Source of the DNA: Bacillus methanolicus PB1
Lineage (GTDB): Bacteria; Bacillota; Bacilli; Bacillales; Cytobacillaceae
NCBI RefSeq assembly: GCF_000262755.1
Contig: NZ_AFEU01000001.1
Coordinates: 682,001 to 746,000, forward strand
Direction: 5' to 3'
Length of the DNA: 64,000 nt
Below, piece by piece: positions 54,506 through 63,922 of this stretch. The notes under the pieces are model-generated. The model had not been told where the DNA came from. It worked only from the letters and a program-made list of their open reading frames with translations, and did no database searches. The stretch's first letter is position 1. Each line of letters opens with the position of its first letter. The position numbers were made by a program, and so were the translations under genes.

Positions 54506-56220
54506 TAAACGCCCTCCATTTGAATTTTAACGAGCTGATAATAAGCAGAACGCCGCTCCATTAACTGGTCGTGTGTTCCGATCTCCACTATTTTTCCTTG
54601 ATCAAGAACAATAATTTCATCCATATCAAGCATCCAATGCAAGCGATGAGTTGCAAAAAATACGAGCTTTCCATTAAATAGTTTTAGCATCGTTTCTTTC
54701 AATTCGTATTCCGTTTCAATATCAAGATGGGCAGTAGGCTCATCAAGCATGATAATAGGACGGTTGCTCAAAAATGCTCGTGCGAGGGCTATACGCTGTT
54801 CCTGTCCGCCGCTTAAGCTCCGTCCGCCTTCCCCTATGATTGTCTCGAATCCATGCGGCAGCGATTGAATCACTTCAGTGAGGCCCGCTCTTTCTGCGGC
54901 TTCCTCTACTTCTTTCTCCGTTGCCTCCGGATCATAAAAGCGAATATTGTTTAAAATCGTATCGTGAAAGATATAAGGGTGTTGAGGAATATACGTTAGT
55001 TGCCTTTGCCAATCATCTTGAGACAAAGTTGTTAATTTCTTGCCGTTTACCTGAAATTCACCTGACGAAGGTGTTAAAAATCCACTTAATAGATCGATCA
55101 ATGTAGATTTTCCTGCACCGCTTGCTCCGATAATTCCGATTTTTTTTGAACCTGAAATGGAAAATTGGATATCTTGCAATGCCGGGCGATCACTTTCTGC
55201 AAAACGTACACTCATTCCTTCTACAAAAAGTGTACTTGTTGATTTCCAAGGGGGGATGGTCTCCTGTTTTTGCTGCAACGATTCCTTATCCAGGATTTCC
55301 TGAACCTTTTTGCCCGCTTCTTTCCCGTCAAGCGTCGCATGGTAATCGGCCCCAACCTCCCTGATTGGCAGGAAGTATTCCGGTGCAAGAATAAGGATAA
55401 TCAACGCCGGGAGCAGCTCCATCTTCCCGTTTATTAAATCCATTCCAAGAAAAACAGCAACTGTCGCTATGGAAAGCATGGTAAAAAAATCCAATGCAAA
55501 CGAAGATAAAAAGGCGATACGCAAAGTTTCCATTGCAGCCCGTCGATATCTTTCGCTTACTAAAATAATTTTGTTGACGTGCTTGCGGCTTAATCCCAAA
55601 TATTTGAGTGTCTCTAATCCTCTTAAAGAGTCGACAAAATGATTGGACAGCATTTGGTAGGATTCATATTGGCGATCTGCTTTTCTTTTTGCCGCCAAAC
55701 CAAGCAAAATCATAAAAGCAATAAGGATTGGAACAGCTAAGGCTAAAATGACGGCGGAACGGATATTGACAAAAAAGATAAAGATGCAGATCATGGCGGG
55801 TATAATCGCCGAATTCATCATTTTCGGAAGAATAAGCTCCAAATAGCGGCGGAATTTCATCATACCTTCCATTACCAAGGTGACTGTCTGTCCGGAACCT
55901 TCTTCTTTTACAAAACGAGGGCCGAGTTGAAACAACTTTTGCAACAATGATTCCCGGAACGCTTCACTCGTTTTGGCAGCAAAATGGTAGGCGTTATTTC
56001 TTTTCCAAACGGTAAGCAGTTGGCGAACAACTAACGCAAAAAAGAAAATGGCCAATTTTTTCAAGACATTAGCAAACAAATCTCCCCCGAAAAGGGAGGA
56101 GATTGCCATAGCCAAATAATAAGCCTGAATAATAATGATAACACCTTGAATAGCTGTTAATATTGCCAGCCCGGCAAGGACCGGCTTTATCCCTTTGTAA
56201 GAGAACAACGCTTTATCCAT
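54505..56220 (-). CDS. cydC: Heterodimeric ABC transporter CydC, for cytochrome bd assembly
   Basis: A 571-residue half-transporter: membrane part (1-320, with DSLRGLETLKYLGLSRKHVN), then Walker A GASGAGKSTLIDLL, Q-loop YIPQHPYIFHDT, signature SLSGGQEQRIALAR, Walker B IIMLDEPTAHLD and H-loop FATHRLHW. It resembles E. coli CydD; B. subtilis naming is used. The ATG at 56220 shares a base with the cydB stop (TAATG), so translation is coupled. Confidence 0.9.
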   Translation of the reverse strand: MDKALFSYKGIKPVLAGLAILTAIQGVIIIIQAYYLAMAISSLFGGDLFANVLKKLAIFFFALVVRQLLTVWKRNNAYHFAAKTSEAFRESLLQKLFQLGPRFVKEEGSGQTVTLVMEGMMKFRRYLELILPKMMNSAIIPAMICIFIFFVNIRSAVILALAVPILIAFMILLGLAAKRKADRQYESYQMLSNHFVDSLRGLETLKYLGLSRKHVNKIILVSERYRRAAMETLRIAFLSSFALDFFTMLSIATVAVFLGMDLINGKMELLPALIILILAPEYFLPIREVGADYHATLDGKEAGKKVQEILDKESLQQKQETIPPWKSTSTLFVEGMSVRFAESDRPALQDIQFSISGSKKIGIIGASGAGKSTLIDLLSGFLTPSSGEFQVNGKKLTTLSQDDWQRQLTYIPQHPYIFHDTILNNIRFYDPEATEKEVEEAAERAGLTEVIQSLPHGFETIIGEGGRSLSGGQEQRIALARAFLSNRPIIMLDEPTAHLDIETEYELKETMLKLFNGKLVFFATHRLHWMLDMDEIIVLDQGKIVEIGTHDQLMERRSAYYQLVKIQMEGV

Positions 56221-57242
56221 TAGTATGTTAAATGCTCCTTGTCAGATACCCGTTTACGAAAAACGTAGTAGCTCCAAATAGAATACCCTAATACAAACGG
56301 CAAAATCGTTACGGCCACAATAGTCATTACTTTTAAAGAGTATGCCCCGCTGGATGCATTGTAAACCGTTAAATCAAAGGATTTGTTCAAGGAACTGACC
56401 ATCACTCTTGGGAACAGTCCAACGAAAATCGCCGATACGGTTAACACGATTCCTAACCCCGTCATGGTGAATGCCATTCCTTCTCGTCTTTTCGAAATGA
56501 AATAGTAGGATAAACCATAAGCTAGCACAATTAATACGACAATCATAAGCTCAAGGAAAGGGCGTACCTCAAAAATATCTGTCATAAACCAAGACAGACC
56601 TACAAAGACGACAAGTGCTCCATATACGGCCAACAGCACTTTTTTCGCCATTGCCGCTGAACGTCCTCTGATCTCTCCTTCTGTTTTCAAAGATAGGAAT
56701 GTCAAACCATGCAATAAGCACAGTAATGTAATCGTTAAGCCGCTCCAAATGGAATAAATATTCATAACATCCAAGAACCGTGCGACCATATTCATATCTT
56801 CATTGATCGGCATACCCTTAAGCATGCTTGTAAACAGAACACCAAAAAGGAACGGCGGCAGCAAGCTTCCAATAAAGACCATCCAGTCCCACACATTCGT
56901 CCAGCGTTCATCATCAACCTTGCGGCGGAATTCAAAAGAAACGCCGCGTACAATCAGGCTCAGCAAGATTGTCAGCATCAGTAAGTAATAGCCGCTGAAC
57001 ATCGTTGCATACCAGTTCGGAAAGGCTGCAAAAATGGATCCCGCGCCGGCAATTAGCCATACTTCATTCGCGTCCCAAAAAGGACCGATTGTATTCACCA
57101 TGACGGTCCTCTCTTTTTGATCACGAGCGAGAAGACGAGTCGACATTCCTACGCCAAAATCAAACCCTTCAAGAAAGAAGAACCCAATAAAGAGAATAGA
57201 GACTAAGACAAACCAAAGTTCACTCAATTCCATCTTATACAC
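56220..57242 (-). CDS. cydB: Cytochrome bd ubiquinol oxidase subunit II
   Basis: A 340-residue protein with eight or nine membrane helices: LWFVLVSILFIGFFFLEGFD with the conserved GFDFGVG near residue 27, then NTIGPFWDANEVWLI and GVSFEFRRKVDDERW. It pairs with CydA to form the high-affinity quinol oxidase. Length equals B. subtilis CydB (338). It overlaps cydA by 8 bases and cydC by one. Confidence 0.94.
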   Translation of the reverse strand: MYKMELSELWFVLVSILFIGFFFLEGFDFGVGMSTRLLARDQKERTVMVNTIGPFWDANEVWLIAGAGSIFAAFPNWYATMFSGYYLLMLTILLSLIVRGVSFEFRRKVDDERWTNVWDWMVFIGSLLPPFLFGVLFTSMLKGMPINEDMNMVARFLDVMNIYSIWSGLTITLLCLLHGLTFLSLKTEGEIRGRSAAMAKKVLLAVYGALVVFVGLSWFMTDIFEVRPFLELMIVVLIVLAYGLSYYFISKRREGMAFTMTGLGIVLTVSAIFVGLFPRVMVSSLNKSFDLTVYNASSGAYSLKVMTIVAVTILPFVLGYSIWSYYVFRKRVSDKEHLTY

Positions 57243-58641
57243 CTGCCTTATTGAACGGATCTATTGATACGGTTGAATGTTCATCTTTATGTTCTTCCGG
57301 TCCATGTTTAATTTCGCGAACCATCAAATAAATCATCACACTTGCAAGTATCGTGAAAATAACCGTGTACATAATAATTGAAAATAAGATGCTCTTTGAA
57401 GAAACATTTGGTGATATAGAATCAGCAGTCGTCATTAATCCAAAGACCGTCCATGGTTGACGGCCCACTTCGGTCATAACCCATCCAAAAGTGTTTCCTA
57501 AAAAAGGAAATGAGATAGCGGGAAGAAGGATTTTCAAGAATAAACCGCTTTGTTCAAGTCGTCCCTTTCTCCACAGATAAAGACCAATCATGGATAGTAA
57601 GATCATTGCTGAACCAAAGCCGACCATTAAACGGAAGCTCCAATACGTCGTCTTTACCGGCGGGATATAATTCGTCTCTTCGCCCGCGATCGAATCATAT
57701 TTTTCCTCATATTCAGCTTGAAGAGTCTTCATTCCTTTTAAACTGCCTTCAAATTTTGAATAAGATAAATAGCTTAATGCATAAGGAATATTTAGTTCAA
57801 ACTTATTTTCTTGTTTTTCTGTATCAATCCAGGCAAATACTGACCATGGCGCCGGGTCTGGTGTATCTTCCCAAATACCTTCAGCAGCTGCCATCTTCAT
57901 CGGCTGTGTATTAACAAGATATTGTGCTTGAGCATGTCCGCTGAAGGCAGCGCCAAGACTTCCGATTAAACCAATGATTAAAGCGAGATTCATCGATTTC
58001 TTGTAAAAATCAACATGTTTCTTTTTTAATAGGTTATAGGCACTTACACCGGCAACGAAAAACGCTCCGGTACACAATGCACCTGTGATAACATGAGGAA
58101 ACTCTACCAATAATTGTCCATTGGTGATAAGCGCCAAAAAGTCAACCATTTCCGCCCTGCCATTTTTAATTTCATAACCAACAGGCACTTGCATAAAAGA
58201 GTTTGCCGTTAAAATCCAAAAGCCGGATAGCATGGACCCAATCGACACAAGCCAAATGCTTGCCAAGTGCACTTTTTTAGGTAAACGATCCCAGCCAAAA
58301 ATCCATAGACCGATAAAAGTGGATTCCATAAAAAAGGCAAGCAATGCTTCAATGGCCAGTGGTGCTCCGAAGACGTCACCGACAAATCGGGAATAATCCG
58401 ACCAGTTCATCCCAAATTGGAATTCTTGAATAATTCCTGTTACAACCCCTACAGCAAAGTTAATCAGGAACAAATGTCCCCAGAATTTCGCCATTTTTTT
58501 GTAAATCTCATTTTTCTTCACTGCGTATAATGTTTGCATGATTGCGATCATAAATGCCAGGCCAATAGTAAGCGGCACAAAGAAGAAGTGGTAAATTGTA
58601 GTCAAAGCAAATTGTATTCTTGCCAACATTACTGGATCCAT
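57235..58641 (-). CDS. cydA: Cytochrome bd ubiquinol oxidase subunit I
   Basis: A 468-residue haem protein, same length as B. subtilis CydA. His 18 in ALTTIYHFFFVPLTIG is a haem ligand; GVVTGIIQEFQFGMNW, SGFWILTANSFMQVPVGYEI and TEVGRQPWTVFGLM are further hallmarks. The Q loop is the short type of Gram-positives. It reduces oxygen with menaquinol at low oxygen. TAAAGGAGG precedes the ATG at 58641. Three Rex-like boxes and a duplicated leader lie upstream. Confidence 0.96.
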   Translation of the reverse strand: MDPVMLARIQFALTTIYHFFFVPLTIGLAFMIAIMQTLYAVKKNEIYKKMAKFWGHLFLINFAVGVVTGIIQEFQFGMNWSDYSRFVGDVFGAPLAIEALLAFFMESTFIGLWIFGWDRLPKKVHLASIWLVSIGSMLSGFWILTANSFMQVPVGYEIKNGRAEMVDFLALITNGQLLVEFPHVITGALCTGAFFVAGVSAYNLLKKKHVDFYKKSMNLALIIGLIGSLGAAFSGHAQAQYLVNTQPMKMAAAEGIWEDTPDPAPWSVFAWIDTEKQENKFELNIPYALSYLSYSKFEGSLKGMKTLQAEYEEKYDSIAGEETNYIPPVKTTYWSFRLMVGFGSAMILLSMIGLYLWRKGRLEQSGLFLKILLPAISFPFLGNTFGWVMTEVGRQPWTVFGLMTTADSISPNVSSKSILFSIIMYTVIFTILASVMIYLMVREIKHGPEEHKDEHSTVSIDPFNKAGV

Positions 58642-58830
58642 AGTAGTTCCTCCTTTAAGATTTCGCCAGAATTTGACCTGAGGTTATATCATGTTCACAA
58701 TTTCACATAAATATATGTTCATAATTTCACAAAAATAGGCATTTTGAACAACGGTATTTCCTCCTTAAAGAATTTCATCAGAATTTGGCCTGAGATTATA
58801 TCATGTTCATAATTTCACATAATAAAGCAT
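58642..58830 (-). promoter_or_regulatory. cydA leader: duplicated segment with three Rex/FNR-like boxes
   Basis: TGTTCACAATTTCACA (58692-58707) and TGTTCATAATTTCACA (58716-58731 and 58804-58819) each contain a perfect TGTGAAAT half-site on the minus strand. The surrounding stretch 58645-58710 is duplicated at 58757-58822, including the TAAAGGAGG ribosome-like site. On the minus strand the second site precedes a short frame starting TTG (MFKMPIFVKL). In B. subtilis, Rex (YdiH) represses cydABCD from several boxes. Confidence 0.7.
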
Positions 58831-59167
58831 TATTAACGTGGAAAAATTGTAAACTAACCAAAAATAAACAGATCACTTTCCGGGTAATGAAAATAATTTT
58901 TATTTAGGTTCGCTTTCTCATTTGAATGAGGTAATTACTAAATACTATAGCAAAAAAACTATAAAAATTTCTTAGACAGTTTGACATTTACGACGACATT
59001 CAAAAAGGACTTTTTGTATTTGATCAAAAACGAAGCGGGTGGTCTCGGGTATTTGTGCAATTAATGATTTTTTTTATTTCTATGTGTAAAATCATATATG
59101 GGACTAAAGTTTATATTAGTCACATCGAATGGAAGACAAATAGTCATGAAGAAAGACGTGAGAAAAC
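58831..59167. other. Intergenic between cydA and the second PBP gene, no gene seen
   Basis: AT-rich. Holds promoters for two divergent genes. Short frames around 59055-59355 overlap the PBP start and look spurious. TTGACA at 58980-58985 may be a -35 for the PBP gene, with no good -10 found. Confidence 0.4.
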
Positions 59168-61267
59168 ATGGAACGGTTACAGCCATACTGGGAAGCAATC
59201 GTACGATTTTGGAAAAAGAAGCATATTACACAAATATTATTATTAATTTTGTTAATATTTATATTGCTGATGATTCTCTTTTTTGCTTTTATGGCAAGCC
59301 GGGCAAACGTACAGTCGTTAAAAGACGGGCTAAGACAAGCAACTGTGATTTATGATAAAGACGGCGATATTGCAACAAAGGTAGCAACAAACCGGACCGA
59401 AGGCGTAAAAGTAAAGGAACTTCCCGATCATGTAAAGAATGCTGTCATCGCAATCGAAGATGAACGGTTTTATGAACACAATGGATTTGATATAAAAGGA
59501 ATTGCCAGGGCTTTTTTTCAAAATCTGTTTGCCGGCAGAATTACAGGAGGCGGAAGCACGATCACCCAGCAGCTCACGAAGAACGCTCTGCTTTCCCCGG
59601 AACAAACATATAAACGAAAAGTTGAAGAGTTATTTTTAGCTGTAGAAATTGAAAATCATTATTCAAAAGATGAAATTTTAGAGATGTATTTAAACCAGGT
59701 TTATTTTGGCAGCGGTGCATGGGGGATCGGCCAGGCCTCAAAGAAATACTTTAACAAAGACATTCAAAAAGTCTCAATTAGTGAAGCTGCGCTGCTCGCC
59801 GGTTTATTGCAGGCTCCGTCCGCTTATGATCCATATAACCATTATGACAGGGCAATGGAACGAAGGAACGTCGTTTTAGGCAAAATGAAAGGACTTGGAA
59901 TGATTTCAGCTGATGAATTTAAAGCAGCAAAAACGGAAGAAATCCAATTGGAAGATGAAGGCGGGAGCTTCGTTGATCGAAAATATCCATATTATGTCGA
60001 TGCTGTTCTTGATGAAGCAATCTCAAAATACGGATTAACACAAGATGAAATTTTAACAAGAGGATATCGCATTTACACAGAAATGGACCAAAATTTGCAA
60101 TCTACACTTGAACACGTATATGAACGAGATTCTCTTTTTCCATATGGAAGAGGCGGTACTCTAGTTCAGAGTGGTGCAGTCTTGCTAGATCCCGCATCAG
60201 GCGGAGTCCGGGCTCTTGTAGGAGGCCGGGGAGAGCATGTATTTCGCGGGTTTAACCGGGCAACACAATTAAAGACCCAGCCGGGATCAACAATGAAGCC
60301 GCTTGCTGTGTACACCCCGGCACTAGAAGAAGGTTACAAAGTTACGTCCAAGCTTAAAGATGAGCCAATGTCATTTGACGGCTATAAGCCGGAGAACTTT
60401 TCCAAAACATACAAAGGCGAGGTTCCAATGTATGAAGCAGTTGAAAAATCATTAAACGTTCCGACGGTTTGGCTGCTAAATGAAATTGGACTGGATAAGG
60501 GTCTTGATGCATTGAAACGATTTGGCATCCCAATTGAAAAAGAAGATGAACATCTCGGAATCGCCCTTGGTGGAATGCATAAAGGCATCTCCCCCCTTCA
60601 ATTAGCTGAGGCCTTCTCGGTTTTTCCAAACGAAGGAAAACGGAACGACAGCCACTTGATTACAAAAATTGTCGGTCCAACTGGAAATATAATTGCCGAA
60701 CATAAACAAAAAATAACAAAGGTTACATCAAAATCAGTCGCAAACGAAATGACTTCTATGCTTCTGAATGTCGTTGAAAGTGGAACAGGAAAAGGAACAA
60801 ACATTCCCGATGTCCAGCTTGCTGGCAAAACAGGAACGACCCAGCTCCCATACAATGATGTCGACGGAACGAAAGATCAATGGTTTGTCGGTTATACACC
60901 GAATCTTGTCGGAGCTGTCTGGCTTGGATATGACAAAACAGACAGGGAACATTATTTATCCAACTCTAGCTCTGAAAATGTCGTGCCGATATTCAGGGCG
61001 ATTATGGAGGAAATCCTTCCATATATTGAACCAGCGGAATTTAACGTACAATCCGTTAATGAAACAATTGCAGGAAAAGATCAAAAAGAAACCGAAGAAA
61101 TGATTAAAGAAAGAGCCGAACAAATGAAAAAACAAGCGAAAAAAATTGAAGAAGTACTAAAAGAGGAAGCTCCAAAATGGAAACAAACATTAGATGAAAC
61201 AATAAAGGATCTCGAATTTATAGGAGAAAAGCTGAAAGAAAAGCTGAAAGAAGTTAAAGGTAATTGA
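59168..61267 (+). CDS. Class A penicillin-binding protein (PbpF/PbpG type), second copy
   Basis: A 699-residue bifunctional synthase: N-terminal membrane helix ILLLILLIFILLMILFFAF, GT51 domain ([38 protein letters not shown]) and transpeptidase ([19 protein letters not shown] with the active Ser, KSLNVP, AGKTGTTQ). The tail after residue 640 is a Lys/Glu coiled coil. It is a clear paralog of the PBP at 36797-38848. B. subtilis has PbpF and PbpG in this class, expressed in sporulation. The ribosome site is weak (GTGAGAAAAC). Confidence 0.9.
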   Translation: MERLQPYWEAIVRFWKKKHITQILLLILLIFILLMILFFAFMASRANVQSLKDGLRQATVIYDKDGDIATKVATNRTEGVKVKELPDHVKNAVIAIEDERFYEHNGFDIKGIARAFFQNLFAGRITGGGSTITQQLTKNALLSPEQTYKRKVEELFLAVEIENHYSKDEILEMYLNQVYFGSGAWGIGQASKKYFNKDIQKVSISEAALLAGLLQAPSAYDPYNHYDRAMERRNVVLGKMKGLGMISADEFKAAKTEEIQLEDEGGSFVDRKYPYYVDAVLDEAISKYGLTQDEILTRGYRIYTEMDQNLQSTLEHVYERDSLFPYGRGGTLVQSGAVLLDPASGGVRALVGGRGEHVFRGFNRATQLKTQPGSTMKPLAVYTPALEEGYKVTSKLKDEPMSFDGYKPENFSKTYKGEVPMYEAVEKSLNVPTVWLLNEIGLDKGLDALKRFGIPIEKEDEHLGIALGGMHKGISPLQLAEAFSVFPNEGKRNDSHLITKIVGPTGNIIAEHKQKITKVTSKSVANEMTSMLLNVVESGTGKGTNIPDVQLAGKTGTTQLPYNDVDGTKDQWFVGYTPNLVGAVWLGYDKTDREHYLSNSSSENVVPIFRAIMEEILPYIEPAEFNVQSVNETIAGKDQKETEEMIKERAEQMKKQAKKIEEVLKEEAPKWKQTLDETIKDLEFIGEKLKEKLKEVKGN

Positions 61268-61296
61268 TTTTTATGACTTTCCCGTGCTTCTAAGAA

Positions 61297-61420
61297 AAGG
61301 GCTGGCTCAAAAGTAAAGGGTCAGATGCCTCTAAGACAACATATAGACAAAGATTACAAAAAAACCAATCTATATATTGTCATTAATGGAAGGATTCAGA
61401 CCCTCATGAGTCAGCCTCAT
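61297..61420. repeat. REP/MITE-like palindrome, copy 10 (long form)
   Basis: AAGGGCTGGCTCAAAAGTAA, GGGTCAGATGCCTC, ACATATAGACAAAG and CTATATATTGTC, then GGATTCAGACCCTCATGAGT and CAGCCTC. It lies between convergent PBP and spoVR genes. Confidence 0.85.
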
Positions 61421-61450
61421 TTAGTTCTTTCCTCTTTTATCTAAAACATG

Positions 61451-62866
61451 TCACAAATATTTCCGATGCACAGCTTTACCATCAGTGGAAAAAAGCATGT
61501 GACGCCCTTCCACAATTGTTTCGATATGGACGCTTCTGCCCCAAAGCTGATGGATATACGGCAGTACTTTTTCCAGATATTTAATATCAAGTTCAATGCC
61601 TTCATACCAGTGCTTTATATAAAGCTCTCCGTTCTTCTGATAGTCGCCGTCCATTACTGTCAAATAAGGAAAGCCGCCGTTTATGCGCATATTCACGAGC
61701 TGGTCGCGCACATTCTCCCATTGCTTATCAACAATTTTGTAATCCTTTCCCTGTTTCTGAAACAAATACATGTCTTCACGCATAACAAGTTCCTTTGTTA
61801 AATAGTTCCGAAGGAAAGAAATATCCCCTTCTATTTCTCTGACTTCAAATATTTTTTCACGGCCTGAACCAGGACGAACTCCCCGCTCTTTCATCTCCTC
61901 GGTTGGGTTATTATAACGATCTTCAATATCTTCAAAAATTTTCAAGCCAAGGTAATATGGGTTTATTCCTGTCCGGGACGGCTGCAATACCCCTGCATTC
62001 AACTTTGCAAACTCAATCGCTTCACCCGAAGTCAGGTCCATTTCCCGAAGAATTCTTTGGTGCCAATAAGACGCCCAGCCTTCGTTCATGATTTTTGTTT
62101 CAAGTTGAGGCCAAAAATAGAGCATTTCTTCCCGCATCATGGTGAGAACATCCCTCTGCCATTCAGAAAGCTCGCGGCTGTATGACTCTATAAATAACAG
62201 CAAGTCTTTTTCCGGCTGAGGCGGGAATTTCTTTTTCTCCTTTTTTGGTTCCTTATTTTTTTTATCTTTTTCGTCCAAACTCCATAAATCATCGTAGGGG
62301 CTTGAGGAAGTTGTTTCCTCTTCCTCAAAATCATCTTCAATTGACCATGACAGCTTTGGACGCATTAGCGAAGGATCGATATGTTCTTGAATAGCAAGAA
62401 CAGCATCAAGGAACATTTCTACCTCATGTTTTCCATGCTTAATTTCGTACCTGCGGATCCTCTCTGCCGTGGCTGCCATGCTTTCAACCATGTCACGCTT
62501 AGTATTTTGAAAGCGGGTATTATTTTTAAAGAAATCACAATGGGCCAAAACATGGGCTACAATCAATTTATTTTGGATTAAAGAATTCGAATCAAGCAAG
62601 AAAGCGTAGCATGGATTTGAATTAATAACCAATTCATATATTTTTGAAAGCCCTAAATCGTAATGAATTTTCATTTTGTAAAACTGTTTTCCGAAACTCC
62701 AGTGGGAAAATCTTGTCGGCATGCCGTAAGCTCCAAAGGTATAAATGATGTCAGCTGGACAAATTTCATAACGCATCGGATAAAAATCGAGCCCAAATCC
62801 TTTAGCAATTTCCGTTATTTCCTCTATCGCATATTCGAGGGCTTTACGATCTTCTTCCTTCATCAT
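61451..62866 (-). CDS. spoVR: SpoVR family protein
   Basis: A 471-residue protein close to B. subtilis SpoVR (468): [78 protein letters not shown], then [18 protein letters not shown] and [18 protein letters not shown]. SpoVR is needed for proper spore cortex formation. A Lys/Glu-rich segment (about 195-225) is a variable insert. GGGGGAGAG precedes the ATG at 62866. Convergent with the PBP gene, separated by copy 10 of the palindromic repeat. Confidence 0.93.
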   Translation of the reverse strand: MMKEEDRKALEYAIEEITEIAKGFGLDFYPMRYEICPADIIYTFGAYGMPTRFSHWSFGKQFYKMKIHYDLGLSKIYELVINSNPCYAFLLDSNSLIQNKLIVAHVLAHCDFFKNNTRFQNTKRDMVESMAATAERIRRYEIKHGKHEVEMFLDAVLAIQEHIDPSLMRPKLSWSIEDDFEEEETTSSSPYDDLWSLDEKDKKNKEPKKEKKKFPPQPEKDLLLFIESYSRELSEWQRDVLTMMREEMLYFWPQLETKIMNEGWASYWHQRILREMDLTSGEAIEFAKLNAGVLQPSRTGINPYYLGLKIFEDIEDRYNNPTEEMKERGVRPGSGREKIFEVREIEGDISFLRNYLTKELVMREDMYLFQKQGKDYKIVDKQWENVRDQLVNMRINGGFPYLTVMDGDYQKNGELYIKHWYEGIELDIKYLEKVLPYIHQLWGRSVHIETIVEGRHMLFSTDGKAVHRKYL

Positions 62867-62992
62867 TCTCTCCCCCTTTTCCTTCTTACCACAATGTATG
62901 AGGAAAAACAGGGAATGATGAAGTTTGTTTCTGTTTTTCTTTATAAAAAACGAAGAAAACCATGCACCATGTTTTTCTGCATATTTTGTTTC

Positions 62993-63331
62993 TTAACGGC
63001 CTTGGTATTGAACCTGTGGTTTCATTTCAACTGTCAAAGACAAAAGTTTTTTGTTGGCAAGGCTGTGGGTAATATAAACGACAACAGTAATCGGTTTTCC
63101 TTTTTCTGTTACTTTAAACTTAAAAGAATCCATTACATCCGTTTCTGAAATTTTCTTTCTTCCCAAATATGTATACTCCTTAACCTCATCTTCAGGAAAA
63201 TCTTCCTTCACAACGACAATTGCAATTCTTCCATATTTTTCATAATCAGGTTGCTGTGCAATCGCTTTGAACGGAAGTAAAGAGACGAATAGGATTGTCA
63301 TGCAGATACCAAGTAATCTCTTTTTCATCAT
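62993..63331 (-). CDS. Secreted protein, probable DUF3889 family
   Basis: A 112-residue protein: signal peptide MKKRLLGICMTILFVSLLPF ending near AIAQQ, then PDYEKYGRIAIVVVKEDFPE, EYTYLGRKKIS, VMDSFKFKVTEKGKP and a C-terminal VEMKPQVQYQGR. The pattern (YGR.A..VVKE.YP, YLGRKK) fits DUF3889, found in bacilli with unknown role. TTGGAGGTATA precedes the ATGs at 63331 and 63328. 126 bases upstream of spoVR in the same direction. Confidence 0.7.
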   Translation of the reverse strand: MMKKRLLGICMTILFVSLLPFKAIAQQPDYEKYGRIAIVVVKEDFPEDEVKEYTYLGRKKISETDVMDSFKFKVTEKGKPITVVVYITHSLANKKLLSLTVEMKPQVQYQGR

Positions 63332-63535
63332 TATACCTCCAATAATCTTGTTTTATTATTGTTAGCATTTTCTAAATTAATGTTTTTATGTACAAAAAAC
63401 ATTTATCTCTATTCGTTTTTTTATACATGCAGAACATGTTAATCGTTTAATATCAATAAGACCAACATTTGCTGAGAAAAAAACAGACGATCTTTCATAA
63501 ACTAATTTCAACTCCTGATCATGGAGGAGATAAAT

Positions 63536-63778
63536 ATGAATAAATTGGATTATGATCGGGCGCTGTTTTATACACACCAGTCTGAGTGGGACAACCTACT
63601 GATCCTGATGGTCAGAACAAAGGACCATTTTTTATCCAAAAAAATCGAATATTTTTTGCACGCCTACCACTTTGAAAAAGATTATTCGGTTGTAGAAAAA
63701 CATTTATATTCCTTGCTGCGCTACATCGACCATGCAAATGAAGCTGCAGAGAATGAATATCAAGAAATTCCAATATAA
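63536..63778 (+). CDS. yhdB: YhdB-like protein
   Basis: An 80-residue protein: MNKLDYDRALFYTHQSEWDN, then LLILMVRTKDHFLSKKIEYF, HAYHFEKDYSVVEKHLYSLL and RYIDHANEA. Its length and position near spoVR match B. subtilis YhdB (80). Function unknown. The ATG at 63536 follows TGGAGGAG; the in-frame ATG at 63521 lies inside that site. Confidence 0.8.
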   Translation: MNKLDYDRALFYTHQSEWDNLLILMVRTKDHFLSKKIEYFLHAYHFEKDYSVVEKHLYSLLRYIDHANEAAENEYQEIPI

Positions 63779-63798
63779 AAGGAAGGAAATTCCACCAA

Positions 63799-63922
63799 AA
63801 AGGGGCTGACTCATAACCAAAGGGTCAGCCCCCTCCAATACAACATATAGACAAACACTAAAAAATCTTCTACATATTTGCCATTGTTGGGGGGAGTCAG
63901 CCCCTTATGAGTCAGCCCCTTT
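63799..63922. repeat. REP/MITE-like palindrome, copy 11 (long form)
   Basis: AAGGGGCTGACTCATAACCA, GGGTCAGCCCCCTCCAATAC, ACATATAGACAA, then TTGTTGGGGGGAGTCAGCCC and TTATGAGTCAGCCCCTTTT. It lies between convergent yhdB and the minus-strand partial gene, whose stop codon it supplies. Confidence 0.87.

Noticed and set aside
59055-59355. Small genes before the second PBP
   Set aside because: They overlap the PBP start in other frames and resemble nothing.
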